A stretch of DNA of 64,000 nucleotides, from positions 93,810-157,809 of the forward strand of contig DASZME010000009.1 of the NCBI GenBank assembly GCA_035551995.1, read 5' to 3'. Origin of the DNA: RYN-428 sp035551995. GTDB lineage: Bacteria; Planctomycetota; Phycisphaerae; Tepidisphaerales; Tepidisphaeraceae. A program made the translations under genes and the position numbers. Within the stretch, counting starts at the first letter, position 1. Each line of letters starts with the position of its first letter. The notes under the pieces were generated by a model, which was given only the letters and a program-made list of their open reading frames with translations, had not been told where the DNA came from and did not search any database. Of the stretch, positions 8,933 through 18,120 are shown one piece after another.

Positions 8933-8991
8933 GCCCCGCAAGCGGGGCCGCTAAACGCAGAAACGCGCGAACAGCCTGACGACTGCTCCAG
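8933..8991 (+). repeat. Dispersed stem-loop repeat A, copy 2
   Basis: GCCCCGC-AA-GCGGGGC is a perfect 7-bp stem at 8933-8948. CGCTAAACGCAGAAACGC and a tail ending GCTCCAG follow, as in the other copies. It sits between purC and the DUF4926-like gene. Confidence 0.85.
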
Positions 8992-8992
8992 A

Positions 8993-9880
8993 TCAAACCG
9001 CCCAGCGTTCTCCCGTGAGCTTCTCGTATGCCTCGATATACCGCCGCCGCGTTCCTTCGACCACCTCCTCCGGCAGCGTTGGCGCCGGCGGGGTTTTTGA
9101 CCACGGCTGGGATTCGAGCCAGTTGCGGACAAATTGTTTGTCATAGCTCGGCTGGTCGCCACCGGCCGCGTACTGATCGGCCGGCCAGAATCGGCTGCTG
9201 TCGGGCGTCAGGACCTCGTCGATTAAAATCAACTCGCCGTTGTAGAGGCCAAATTCAAATTTCGTGTCGGCGATAATGATGCCGCGCGTGGCCGCATAGT
9301 CGGCGGCCTGCGCATATAAGGAGAGCGTGCGTTCGCGAAGCGTCGCCGCCGTTGACTGGCCGACACGATTGGCCGTCTCCTGAAAGTCAATGTTGATGTC
9401 GTGGCCGCTTTCTTCCTTGGTGGCGGGCGTGAAGATCGGCTCGGGGAGTTTGTCGCATTGTTTGAGGCCGGGCGGAAGCGTAATGCCGCAGACGGTTTGC
9501 GATCGCTGATATTCCTTCCAGCCCGAACCGGCCAGATAGCCGCGCGCGACGCATTCGATCGGCATCACCTGCGCCTTCTTGACCAGCATCGATCGATCGA
9601 CCAGCTGATCGATATACGGGTCTAATTGGCTCGGATAATCGTCCACCGAATATTGCAACAGGTGATTGGCGAAGCGGTCGCGGAACTTGCTAAACCAGAA
9701 AAGACTGAGCCGGGTGAGAATCTTCCCCTTGTCGGGAATTCCGTTTGGCATCACGCAGTCGAACGCGCTGATTCGATCGGACGCGACGATCAGCAACTCG
9801 TATCCCAGATCATACACGTCGCGCACCTTTCCCCGGCGGCAGGGAAAGGGAAGATTACTTTGCAGCAGAGCGGTTCCCAT
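8993..9880 (-). CDS. purC: Phosphoribosylaminoimidazole-succinocarboxamide synthase (SAICAR synthetase)
   Basis: 295 residues. ATP-dependent ligation of aspartate to CAIR in purine synthesis. Visible signatures are RRGKVRDVYD at the N-terminus, SDRISAFDCVMPNGIPDKG, the SAICAR-synthetase motif region IECVARGYLAGSGWKEY, and LILIDEVLTPDSSRFWP. The length matches the longer, yeast/plant-like bacterial form. The longer frame starting at 9931 adds a basic non-conserved stretch, so ATG 9880 is used. It is single, not in a pur cluster; a small DUF4926-like gene follows downstream on the same strand. Confidence 0.96.
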   Translation of the reverse strand: MGTALLQSNLPFPCRRGKVRDVYDLGYELLIVASDRISAFDCVMPNGIPDKGKILTRLSLFWFSKFRDRFANHLLQYSVDDYPSQLDPYIDQLVDRSMLVKKAQVMPIECVARGYLAGSGWKEYQRSQTVCGITLPPGLKQCDKLPEPIFTPATKEESGHDINIDFQETANRVGQSTAATLRERTLSLYAQAADYAATRGIIIADTKFEFGLYNGELILIDEVLTPDSSRFWPADQYAAGGDQPSYDKQFVRNWLESQPWSKTPPAPTLPEEVVEGTRRRYIEAYEKLTGERWAV

Positions 9881-9970
9881 GCCGCGAAAGTACGGGAAAC
9901 GCGTCAAAAGTAAAAGGCGCCGCCGTCGCATGTGCGACAGGATGGACGGGCTGGGCGCAAGACGACGTTT

Positions 9971-10309
9971 TTATTCCGAATGCAGGATGTCCAGCAGCGA
10001 ACCGGTGGTTTGATCGGCGACCTTTATTACCGCGGCGTTGGCGTCGTACAGATGGCGGGCCTGTGAAAGATCGACGAGCTGGGTCGCCAGGTCCACATTG
10101 GAACCTTGCTGGCCATCGGGTTGGATCGGGCCGGCGGAAGGGTTCTGCGAATAGCCGCCGACCGCGACGCCGCCGCCGGAAACGTCCACCAGATCGGCGC
10201 GAGACGACTTGTATCTCGGCGTGTCGAGATTGGCGACATTGCGGGCGGCGACATTCACTTGCGCCTGTGCCGCTTGCAGACCCGACACCGCGACATCGTA
10301 AAGATTCAT
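9971..10309 (-). CDS. Short flagellar basal-body rod-like protein (FlgC/FlgG family)
   Basis: 112 residues. NLYDVAVSGLQAAQ followed by ARNVANLDTPRYKSS matches the N-terminal rod/hook motif that forms the coiled coil in FlgB, FlgC, FlgE and FlgG. The C-terminus (VDLATQLVDLSQARHLYDAN) matches the family's C-terminal helix. Start 10309 is chosen because the family begins there; the longer frame to 10552 adds unrelated residues. It is shorter than typical FlgC and lacks a middle domain. No other flagellar gene is in the window, so its role in a flagellum is uncertain. Confidence 0.75.
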   Translation of the reverse strand: MNLYDVAVSGLQAAQAQVNVAARNVANLDTPRYKSSRADLVDVSGGGVAVGGYSQNPSAGPIQPDGQQGSNVDLATQLVDLSQARHLYDANAAVIKVADQTTGSLLDILHSE

Positions 10310-10542
10310 AAGACGCTCTTTTCGCGGCGCCATGGGCGCGCTATGAAGAGAGTCGTCGCGTCGACGGGGGTACTTTAGGTGCCAGGGGATTATGAACATC
10401 GATCGGCCGTTTTTTTCCGGGCGGCGGATCGGTCGCGGTAGCGGCGCATGCAGGATGGGCCGACGATGCCGCAACAATTCGTGAATGAAACTGATATATT
10501 GAATGACGCACAGTCTTTTCAACGCCGGCGGGAGCGATCGCC

Positions 10543-11892
10543 ATGAAACCATTTCCGGGAGTTGGATTCATCGTCTCAATGATTCTGTTCTTTGGCGCGC
10601 CGGCCAGCGCCGCGGAATTTTTTGTGGCGCCCGCGGGTCGCGACAGCAATGCCGGGACATTGAAAAAACCGTTCGCCACGGTGCAGCGCGCGCAGTTGGC
10701 GGCCGCTCCAGGAGACACCGTTTCCATTCTTGGCGGAACGTACGCCATGCGGGAAAGCCAGATCGCGCGCAAGGAGGGAATCTTTGCCTACGTCACCGAC
10801 CTCGACAAAAGCGGCACGCCGCAACATCCCATTACCTATGAGGCATATGCCGACGAGCAGCCTGTTTTTGATTTTTCGGCGGTCAAGCCGGCCGGGCTGC
10901 GCGTCGATGCGTTTCATGTTTCCGGCTCGTGGATTCACATCAAGGGGCTGGAAGTCGTCGGCGTGCAGGTAACGATCAAGGAACACACGCAATCCATCTG
11001 CTTTGCCAACGACGGCAGCCATAATGTCTACGAGCAACTCAATATGCACGACGGCCAGGCCATCGGCATTTACAGTCTCAAAGGCGCCGACAATTTGTTT
11101 CTCAATTGCGACGCCTTCCGCAACTGGGACTACACCAGCGAAGACGGCAAAGGGGGAAACGTCGACGGCTTTGGCTGTCACCCGCCCAAGGGGGCGACGG
11201 GCAACATTTTCCGAGGATGCCGAGCCTGGTTTAACAGCGACGACGGCTTTGATTGCATAAACGCCCACGAATCGGTCACCTTCGATAACTGCTGGGCGCT
11301 CTACAACGGCTTCTCCACCCAGTTCAAACGCCTCGGCGACGGCAACGGTTTTAAGGCGGGCGGTTATGGCTCGACGCCGGCCGACAAACTGCCCGATCCG
11401 ATCCCGCGCCATACCATTCGATTCTGTCTTGCCGCCGGCAATAAAGACAATGGCTTCTACGCCAACCACCACATCGGCGGCTGCGATTGGTTCAACAACT
11501 CCGCCTATCGCAACGGAACCGATTACAACATGCTCGGCCGGCTGGCGGACAACCGCACCGACGTCGATGGCTATGGACACAAACTCCGAAACAACCTTGG
11601 CTACAAAGGCCGTTTGGAAATTTCCAAACTTGGCCCATCCAAAAGCGACTCGGCCAAAAATTCGTTCGACCTCGGTTTGAAATTGAGCGACGCGGACTTC
11701 CTCAGTCTCGACGAAAGCGGACTTTTCGGCCCGCGAAAAGCCAGCGGCGATCTTCCGGACGTGGCGTTTCTCCATCCGGGGCCGGATAGCGCGCTGATCG
11801 GCAAAGGGGCGAACATCGGTTTTCCCTTCCGCGGCGCCGCCCCTGATTTGGGCGCGTTTTCCGAGACGCTCGACGGCGACGCGAAGAAATAA
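10543..11892 (+). CDS. Secreted parallel beta-helix polysaccharide lyase, family PL9-like
   Basis: 449 residues with a signal peptide (about 1-23, cleavage near ASAAE). A right-handed beta helix follows from FFVAPAGRDSNAGT. The family PL9 calcium site and catalytic base seem intact: Asp208, Asp233, Asp234 and Asp237 (VDGFG; NSDDGFD) and Lys271 in DGNGFKAGG. These fall almost at the positions known for the Pel9A pectate lyase. The likely reaction is beta-elimination of polygalacturonate; other acidic polymers are possible. GGGAGCGA precedes the ATG. It is divergent from the rod-like gene and convergent with the aminotransferase gene. With the GH-like gene at 4925 it suggests plant or algal polysaccharide use. 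Confidence 0.85.
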   Translation: MKPFPGVGFIVSMILFFGAPASAAEFFVAPAGRDSNAGTLKKPFATVQRAQLAAAPGDTVSILGGTYAMRESQIARKEGIFAYVTDLDKSGTPQHPITYEAYADEQPVFDFSAVKPAGLRVDAFHVSGSWIHIKGLEVVGVQVTIKEHTQSICFANDGSHNVYEQLNMHDGQAIGIYSLKGADNLFLNCDAFRNWDYTSEDGKGGNVDGFGCHPPKGATGNIFRGCRAWFNSDDGFDCINAHESVTFDNCWALYNGFSTQFKRLGDGNGFKAGGYGSTPADKLPDPIPRHTIRFCLAAGNKDNGFYANHHIGGCDWFNNSAYRNGTDYNMLGRLADNRTDVDGYGHKLRNNLGYKGRLEISKLGPSKSDSAKNSFDLGLKLSDADFLSLDESGLFGPRKASGDLPDVAFLHPGPDSALIGKGANIGFPFRGAAPDLGAFSETLDGDAKK

Positions 11893-11920
11893 CCCGTCGC
11901 GAACACACGCCATCGCGCCA

Positions 11921-13081
11921 TCAATGTTCCGGCAACACCCGAATCAGCTTATCGATCTGTTCATCGGTGTTGTAAAAGTGCGGCGAAGCCCGCAATCGGC
12001 CTTCACGGAAGGCGATTTCGATGTGATGTTGTTTTCGTAACGCGACGACCAGTTGCTCGTGATTGTGCTTTGACGACGTAAAGCTGACGATGCCGCTCCA
12101 TTCCAGGCCCGTGCGCGGGCTGATCACCTGATAACCCTTGAGCATCAGGCCGATGATCAGCCGATCGGTGATGGTCTTAACGCGCTGTGAAATCGCCTCG
12201 ATGCCGAGTTCCCGAATGAGGCTGACGCTGGCGTTGAGCGCGAGCAGGCCGGGGATATTGTGGGTGCCGCATTCGAATCGGCCGGCGTCGGGGCGAAGGG
12301 TGTAGTTATAGTCGCCGTATTTCTGGGCATCGACGACATTCATCCAGCCGATGAGCACCGGGCGGGTTCGTTCGATCAATTCGCGACGGCAATAGAAAAT
12401 TCCCGCTCCCTCCGGGCCAAGAAGCCATTTGTGGCCGTCGGCGGAAAGGAAATCGATCTTCATCGCCGCCACGTCGATCGGCAAAACGCCAAGGCTCTGA
12501 ATGGCGTCGACGGACAGAAATTTGTCGTTCTTCCGGCAGAAATCGCCGATGGCGCCGATGTCGATCCGCTGCCCGCTGGCGAATTCGACGTGCGATATCG
12601 CCACCAGGCGGCACTTGGGATCCTTCGCCGCCTCGATCAGCTTTTCCGTCGAGACAAACTTGCGGCCATGGCCGTCGTCTTCCTCGGGAACCATCTCGAT
12701 CTTCACGCCATGGCTGCGGGCCTGCTCCATCCAGGGATAGACGTTGGCGGGATACTCCACCGCCGTGCTGACGATTTTGTCGCCCCATTGCCAATCGATT
12801 CCCTGGGCGACGATGCTGATTCCTTCGCTGGTGTTCTTGACGAAAGCGATCTCATCGCGATGGGCGTTGATGAGGGCGGCGGTTGAAACGCGCAGTTTCT
12901 CCACGTCGGCATACCACGATTGGCCGAGGTAGGCCGATTCCTGAGCCCCAGCGGCATAAGCGCACATCGCTTCGGACGCGACGTGCGGCAAGGGCGTTAC
13001 GCCGGCATGATTGAAAAAATGCCATTTGCGAAGTACCGGGAACGCGACGTCATTTCCGATGTAGGAATGAATGGTTGTCAT
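11921..13081 (-). CDS. Class V aminotransferase-fold PLP enzyme
   Basis: 386 residues. It has the fold-type I pattern of cysteine-desulfurase/isopenicillin-epimerase-like proteins: FFNHAGVTPLP at the N-terminus, FVKNTSEGISIVAQG, SHVEFASGQ, VDAIQSLGVLPID, and the PLP Schiff-base lysine in SADGHKWLLGPEGAG (Lys218). The active-site Cys loop of NifS/SufS enzymes is not evident, so a true desulfurase is not favoured; the substrate is unknown. It is transcribed away from the TPR/peptidase gene, with a 147-nt shared promoter region holding a palindrome. Confidence 0.9.
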   Translation of the reverse strand: MTTIHSYIGNDVAFPVLRKWHFFNHAGVTPLPHVASEAMCAYAAGAQESAYLGQSWYADVEKLRVSTAALINAHRDEIAFVKNTSEGISIVAQGIDWQWGDKIVSTAVEYPANVYPWMEQARSHGVKIEMVPEEDDGHGRKFVSTEKLIEAAKDPKCRLVAISHVEFASGQRIDIGAIGDFCRKNDKFLSVDAIQSLGVLPIDVAAMKIDFLSADGHKWLLGPEGAGIFYCRRELIERTRPVLIGWMNVVDAQKYGDYNYTLRPDAGRFECGTHNIPGLLALNASVSLIRELGIEAISQRVKTITDRLIIGLMLKGYQVISPRTGLEWSGIVSFTSSKHNHEQLVVALRKQHHIEIAFREGRLRASPHFYNTDEQIDKLIRVLPEH

Positions 13082-13092
13082 AATAAATGTTC

Positions 13093-13120
13093 TTCGACTG
13101 CGAGGGACGCAGTCTATAAT
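13093..13120 (+). promoter_or_regulatory. Promoter with overlapping palindrome (candidate operator)
   Basis: A perfect -10 box TATAAT (13115-13120) directly abuts a palindrome GACTGCG-AGGGA-CGCAGTC (13096-13114) that fills the spacer. A weak -35-like TTCGAC lies at 13093. The palindrome is also only 15 nt from the start of the divergent aminotransferase gene. A bound regulator could control both genes; this is inference. Confidence 0.45.
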
Positions 13121-13228
13121 ACTCTCCGGTGGCCGCCAAACCGCAACTCCGCGTCCGACGCCTTCTCAACTTTGCCGAAAGGCATCGTTGTTGCTTGCGG
13201 GAGACGACGAGAAGGAAAGGTATTACCG

Positions 13229-15895
13229 ATGATGCGTTTCATCCGCTCCGGATGGCATAAGTCGCAAGTGGCGTTGAGCAAGTTCCGCACGCGAGCGGTG
13301 TTGTCGGCCGTCGTCGCGACCGCCGCCGTGGGGACATCGGCCACCCGAGGCGATTCCGCCGATGATCTTCTTAAGCAGACGGCGCCATATAAGTGGATCG
13401 ATCCGCTCATTCCGGAAAAGCTCCCGCCCCTCACGTTCATCAAGGATTCCAGCGATCTTGAAAAAGCGAAGGTCGAAGTCTTCCACGGCCGCTACAAGCA
13501 AACGCTGATTACCCTCTCGAAGGTTCATGCGGAAAAGCCGCAGGATGCCGTCGATTTTGCGCTGACGCGCGCCCAAGCGCTCGATGCGCTGGGCCGCCAG
13601 GAAGCGGCGCTGCGCGAGCTCAGCGACGAAAAAGTCGCCGCCGATCCGCAGGTGCAGGTTCGCCGCGCGACGCTGCTTTCGGCGATGGGCCGGCTGGATC
13701 AGGCGGTTTCGCTGCTGAAGGAGGTTATCGCGGCCCATCCCGATTCCATCGCGGCGCATTATGAACTGGGCGCGGTCAGCGAGCGGATCGGCGATACCGC
13801 GTCGGCCAAGGCGGCGTTTGGGTGGTTCGTGGAAAAGCCGCAGGATTTCCTCGAACGCTGGCAGATGCACGAGCGAAACGCACCGTTCGACAATGGCCGC
13901 GACGTGACCACGATCGGCCGGGCGCTGGACCGCTGGGCGACCCTCAATGAAAAGTACCGCAACAATTCCGAACTGGATAAGACGTTCCTGAATATCTTCG
14001 TTCGCTCGTACGACGTGATCGATCGCGGATATTGGCCGGCCCACGTGGCGGCGGGCGAGTATTTCATGTCGCACGATCAGGCGCAGGAGGCCGCCGGGGA
14101 ATTCACCGCCGCCCTCAAGGCGAATCCCAACGACCTTCGATCCGCGAAAATGATGGGCATGATCGCGCTGGAGCATTTCAGTTTTGAAGGCGCCGAGCAG
14201 GCGATCGCCGCCATTCGGGCGGTGAATCCCAATTCGATTGACGCCGATATCCTCGAAACCCGCGATCTGCTTTTGCAGCGCCGGCCCGAATTTGCGTTTG
14301 CCCCGATTCAGCGCGTGCTCGACGCTCAGCCGAAAAATCTGGAAGGCATGGGGCTTCTAGCGGCGATCTACGGGTTGCAGCTGAAGGACGCCAAGGCCGC
14401 GGAGGTGTTGCAGCAGGTCGATCAAATCGACCCAAACAACGCCAGCGCCTACTTTGAAGTGGCCCAGCAATTTTCCGCGATGCGGCAATACCCGCGCTCC
14501 GCCGCCATGTACAAGAAGGCCATCGAACGCGCGCCGTGGTGGACGGCCGCGCGCAACGGCCTTGGCCTCCTGTATACCCAAAGCGGCGACGAAGACCTCG
14601 CCCACACCGTTCTCAACGAAGCCCGCCAGCTTGACCCCTACAACCTCGCCACGACCAATTACATCAAGCTGCTCGACGACATGGATCACTTCGCGCGCAA
14701 GGAAAGCGCCCATTTCATCGTCATGTATGACCCGAAGCTCGATCCGGTGATCCCCGAATATTTCAACGACTATCTGGAAAGCGTTCACAAGCAAATTTGC
14801 GAGACATTCAAGTTTGAACCGGCGGTGAAGACCTATATCGAAGTCTTCCCGACGCACGACGCCTTCAGCGTCCGCACGACCGGCTCACCCTGGATCGGCA
14901 CCGTCGGCGCCAGCACCGGCCGAGTGATCGCGCTGGTGTCGCCAAGGCCGGGCCAGGGAACGATGGGGACATTCAACTGGGCGCAGGTACTCCGCCATGA
15001 ATACACGCACACGGTTACCCTCGGCGCCACCGACAACCGCATTCAGCACTGGATGACCGAAGGGCTCGCGGTTTATGAAGAGCGCACGCCCATGCGCTGG
15101 GAATGGGTGCCGATGTTGTACAACGCGGTGAAGAAGCACGAGCTTTTCCCGATCGATCAATTGACGTGGTCATTCGTTCGCCCCAAGCGGCCGATCGATC
15201 GGCAACTGGCCTATGCCGAGTCGTATTGGATCTGCAAGTACATCGAGGAAACGTACGGCCACGACACGATCCTGCGGATGCTCTCCGATTTCCACGACGC
15301 CGAGCCGCAGGAAGTGGCGTTTCCGAAGGAGACCAAGAAATCGCTATCGGATTTTCAGAACGATTTCTTCGCCTGGTGCGAAGCGACGGTAGCCAAGTGG
15401 GGTTACGACCCCGACACCAGCAGGAAGTATAAGGAGATGGTCGAAAAGGCCGACGCAATGTTGAAAGGTCGGGATTACAAGGAGGCGGTCGATCTTTGGG
15501 AACAGATCGCCGCGATGCGGCCGGTGGATGAATTACCGCACAAGCGGCTGGCCGGGCTTTATTTGTTGCCGTCGATCAACCAGCCGGAAAAGGCGGCGGA
15601 CGAGCTGGTCTTGTTGTCGAAAGTCGAGTTAAAGGACAACCGTTACGCCAAGCGCGTGGCTCGCGTTTATCGCGATATGAACAAGATGGAGGAGGCCGCC
15701 AACTATGCCCTGCTGGCGGTTTACACATCGCCTTACGATTTGAGCGCGCACGAGTTGCTGAAGGAGATCGACGAAAAGGCCGGCGATCACCCCGCAAGCG
15801 TGGAGCGTGAAACGCGGGTGATCGAAGTGATTAAAAAAATGCAGGCCCGCACGGCGGCCGAAGACAGGGCGGCGGAGAAAAACGCGGGAAGGTAA
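13229..15895 (+). CDS. Secreted TPR protein with gluzincin (peptidase MA-like) domain
   Basis: 888 residues. ATG 13229 is chosen because GAAGGAAAGG lies 8 nt upstream and a basic, signal-like N-terminus follows; an adjacent ATG is at 13232. TPR-type helical repeats occupy about 100-480 (such as ALDALGRQEAALRELS, and AHYELGAVSERIGDTASAKA). A metallopeptidase domain follows with HEYTH (His590, Glu591, His594) and WMTEGLAVYEE supplying the likely third ligand. More helical repeats reach the C-terminus. The arrangement matches peptidase_MA_2/DUF1570-like exported proteins. Substrate unknown. No evident operon partner. Confidence 0.8.
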   Translation: MMRFIRSGWHKSQVALSKFRTRAVLSAVVATAAVGTSATRGDSADDLLKQTAPYKWIDPLIPEKLPPLTFIKDSSDLEKAKVEVFHGRYKQTLITLSKVHAEKPQDAVDFALTRAQALDALGRQEAALRELSDEKVAADPQVQVRRATLLSAMGRLDQAVSLLKEVIAAHPDSIAAHYELGAVSERIGDTASAKAAFGWFVEKPQDFLERWQMHERNAPFDNGRDVTTIGRALDRWATLNEKYRNNSELDKTFLNIFVRSYDVIDRGYWPAHVAAGEYFMSHDQAQEAAGEFTAALKANPNDLRSAKMMGMIALEHFSFEGAEQAIAAIRAVNPNSIDADILETRDLLLQRRPEFAFAPIQRVLDAQPKNLEGMGLLAAIYGLQLKDAKAAEVLQQVDQIDPNNASAYFEVAQQFSAMRQYPRSAAMYKKAIERAPWWTAARNGLGLLYTQSGDEDLAHTVLNEARQLDPYNLATTNYIKLLDDMDHFARKESAHFIVMYDPKLDPVIPEYFNDYLESVHKQICETFKFEPAVKTYIEVFPTHDAFSVRTTGSPWIGTVGASTGRVIALVSPRPGQGTMGTFNWAQVLRHEYTHTVTLGATDNRIQHWMTEGLAVYEERTPMRWEWVPMLYNAVKKHELFPIDQLTWSFVRPKRPIDRQLAYAESYWICKYIEETYGHDTILRMLSDFHDAEPQEVAFPKETKKSLSDFQNDFFAWCEATVAKWGYDPDTSRKYKEMVEKADAMLKGRDYKEAVDLWEQIAAMRPVDELPHKRLAGLYLLPSINQPEKAADELVLLSKVELKDNRYAKRVARVYRDMNKMEEAANYALLAVYTSPYDLSAHELLKEIDEKAGDHPASVERETRVIEVIKKMQARTAAEDRAAEKNAGR

Positions 15896-15910
15896 ATTCG
15901 CCCACGGTTA

Positions 15911-15966
15911 GACCATTTTTCGGATTGATGTAGCGTTTCTGCTTTTAGCGTCCCGCTTGCGGGGTG
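15911..15966 (-). repeat. Dispersed stem-loop repeat A, copy 3 (reverse orientation)
   Basis: Read on the minus strand it is CCCCGCAAGCGGGA, CGCTAAAAGCAGAAACGC, then TACATCAATCCGAAAAAT and GGTC. The conserved tail is clearest in this copy. It lies between the convergent TPR/peptidase and methyltransferase genes. Confidence 0.8.
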
Positions 15967-16029
15967 TGTTTTCGCGAACGAAGCTCGCTCCGTCAACACG
16001 AAAAACGGAGAGCGATTTTCCGGCGCAGG

Positions 16030-16821
16030 CTATCGAACGCGCACGACCAGCGCCGGCGGAATCTGAGGTCGTTTGGCCCATGAAAATGCGCTCTTTGCTT
16101 TTGCGCCAGGCGCAAAGGCGGGCTCTTCCAAACCATCTAACGTGAAGCCGGCGGCGAAACATTCGCCAATCAACATTCCCATCGGCCGGTGAAACAGATA
16201 ATGCGGCTCGGGCTGATTAATAATGCCGGTTGAGAGAGCCGCGGACGATCGAAGATACTGCGTCACCTGCACGCCATAAACTTGCGAAAGCTTGCCGTCG
16301 TTTTCGACAAGCTCCGCCGTCATGCGCAAACCACATGAATTGAAACAGGGGTGCGGAACGGAAAATACGAACCGCCCGCCGGGCTTGAGCGAACGTCGCA
16401 CCGCGGCAAGCAGCGGCGCGATCGCCGGCAGATCCATCATGGCCATGCTGCACACGGCGGCGTCGAATCGGTTTTCGCCAAGCGACAGTAAAGCGGAAGG
16501 ATCGGTGGCGTCCAGAACGCCGTATTCGACGTCGCCGTCGTCTTTGGTCGTGCGGGCGTGTGCGCGGTCGATGAATGTCGGGGCGCCGTCGAAGGCGATC
16601 ACTTTCACGCCGAGCCGGGACATGCGGCGGGCGTAGTTTCCGTTTCCGCAGGCGGCGTCGAGAACAACCTCGCCGGCCCGCAGCGCCAGCAGCCGATCGG
16701 TCGCGGGCATGATGAGTCGGCGCTGGAATTCGTTGCCTTCGCCGATCGAATCGTCCCACCAGCCGGCGATGCGCTCCCAAGTCGCGCGAACGTCATGCGA
16801 CGAAAGTGGTCCACAGGGCAT
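16030..16821 (-). CDS. Class I SAM-dependent methyltransferase
   Basis: 263 residues. Motif I is VVLDAACGNGNYAR, an acidic end of strand 2 is VIAFDGAPTFIDRA, and GVLDATD is in the motif II region. A later LKPGGRFVFSVPHPCFNS segment is typical of Rossmann-fold methyltransferases. The start 16821 leaves a 2-nt gap after the stop of the upstream wzt-like gene, so the two are co-transcribed and probably coupled. The pairing suggests methylation in polysaccharide or envelope biosynthesis, for example end-capping, but the substrate is not shown. A start at 16848 inside wzt is also possible. Confidence 0.85.
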   Translation of the reverse strand: MPCGPLSSHDVRATWERIAGWWDDSIGEGNEFQRRLIMPATDRLLALRAGEVVLDAACGNGNYARRMSRLGVKVIAFDGAPTFIDRAHARTTKDDGDVEYGVLDATDPSALLSLGENRFDAAVCSMAMMDLPAIAPLLAAVRRSLKPGGRFVFSVPHPCFNSCGLRMTAELVENDGKLSQVYGVQVTQYLRSSAALSTGIINQPEPHYLFHRPMGMLIGECFAAGFTLDGLEEPAFAPGAKAKSAFSWAKRPQIPPALVVRVR

Positions 16822-16823
16822 GA

Positions 16824-18083
16824 TTATTTCACCGCGTTGACTTCCCACTCGCCTTCTTCAAGGTAGGTGCAGGTGTTTTTGTACCACCCGCCTTCGCGAT
16901 CGCGGCCGTACATGACCACCTCGAACGGACAGACGCCTTCGAGGACTTCGAGTTCCTTGCCGCCGGCCTGCTCCTTGAGATGCACGCGCATCGTGTAATC
17001 GCCCATGAATAGATGCAGTTTGGGAATCCGGCAGACCAGGCGATATTTCCCCGCCTCGCGGGCAAACGGATATTCCGAATCGTGACGCCAGAAATAGAGG
17101 ATCGCCTCCTGCATCGCGTTGCAGGCATGGAAGCTGATTCTCGCGCCGTCGATCGGCTTAGGCGTGCTCAGTTCGATGTGAACCTCCATCGGCTTGCCGT
17201 TCATCTGCACGTTGTGCGGCTCGCTGGTCTTCAACTCGACCCGGGTGATCTTCGGCTTGTCGTCCGACGCGGGGGCGACGTAAACATGATCGGCGGTTTG
17301 CCCGCCGACCAGCTTCAGATATTCCTCGATGACCGCCGGCGTTTTGTCCACCAGGTGCACCCGGCCCTTGGCGAGCAAGACGCAGCGCTGCGTCAGCGTC
17401 GAAACCGCCTGCATGTTGTGGCTGACAAACAGGACCGTTCGCCCCTCGCCCGCGGCCACTTCCTTCATCTTCCCCAGGCACCTTTTTTGAAAAGCGGCGT
17501 CGCCGACGGCAAGCACCTCATCGACGATCAGAATCTCCGGCTCCAGATGGGCCGCCACCGCGAACGCCAGGCGCACGTACATGCCGGAGGAATAGTGCTT
17601 CACGGCCGTATCTAAAAACTGCTCGATCTCGGCGAAGGCGACGATCTGGTCGAACTTGCGTTTGATCTCGGCGTGTTTCATGCCGAGGATGGCGCCGTTC
17701 ATATAGATGTTCTCGCGGCCGCTGAGTTCCGGATGAAAGCCGGTGCCGACTTCCAGCAACGACGCGACGCGTCCGCGGAGCCGGGCATGGCCTTCGCTGG
17801 GTTCGGTGATTCGGCTCAGGAGCTTGAGCAGCGTGCTTTTGCCGGCGCCGTTGCGACCGACCAGACCGAGCACTTCGCCGCGATTGACGTCAAACGAAAC
17901 GTCCCGGCACGCCCAGAACGCGTCGGGTTGTTTCGACGGCGGAGCGAATCGGCGCTTCCAGCGCTCGCCCGGCGCCCTGGCGAAATCCATAATGGCGTCG
18001 CGGAAAGTCGCATTCTTGTTGACGGTCTGGCCGAGCGTATAGGCTTTGCCGAGACGTTCGACGGTGATGATCGGGCTGGCCAT
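16824..18083 (-). CDS. wzt: Polysaccharide ABC exporter ATP-binding protein, Wzt/TagH type
   Basis: 419 residues. Nucleotide-binding domain: Walker A GRNGAGKS at 76-83, signature YSSGMYVRLAFA, Walker B EILIVDEVLAVGD, and a switch His in FVSHNM. A beta-rich C-terminal domain (about 260-419) resembles the Wzt carbohydrate-binding extension, which reads terminal modifications of the exported glycan. ATG 18083 is chosen; the frame extends to 18137 without conserved sequence. It partners the permease gene upstream on the same strand, though 330 nt of repeat DNA separates them. The adjacent methyltransferase could supply the terminal mark read by this domain (inference). Confidence 0.92.
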   Translation of the reverse strand: MASPIITVERLGKAYTLGQTVNKNATFRDAIMDFARAPGERWKRRFAPPSKQPDAFWACRDVSFDVNRGEVLGLVGRNGAGKSTLLKLLSRITEPSEGHARLRGRVASLLEVGTGFHPELSGRENIYMNGAILGMKHAEIKRKFDQIVAFAEIEQFLDTAVKHYSSGMYVRLAFAVAAHLEPEILIVDEVLAVGDAAFQKRCLGKMKEVAAGEGRTVLFVSHNMQAVSTLTQRCVLLAKGRVHLVDKTPAVIEEYLKLVGGQTADHVYVAPASDDKPKITRVELKTSEPHNVQMNGKPMEVHIELSTPKPIDGARISFHACNAMQEAILYFWRHDSEYPFAREAGKYRLVCRIPKLHLFMGDYTMRVHLKEQAGGKELEVLEGVCPFEVVMYGRDREGGWYKNTCTYLEEGEWEVNAVK

Positions 18084-18120
18084 TTTCTTTTTCCGGTTCG
18101 CAGTCGCGGGGGAAGAGAAG

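Noticed and set aside
8933..8948. Stem of repeat A as a purC terminator
   Set aside because: The stem is on the right side of purC, but no T-run follows on either strand and the same stem with conserved tail occurs at four other unrelated sites.
10576..11913. 445-residue open frame on the minus strand
   Set aside because: Antisense of the PL9-like lyase, which has a signal peptide and intact catalytic residues.
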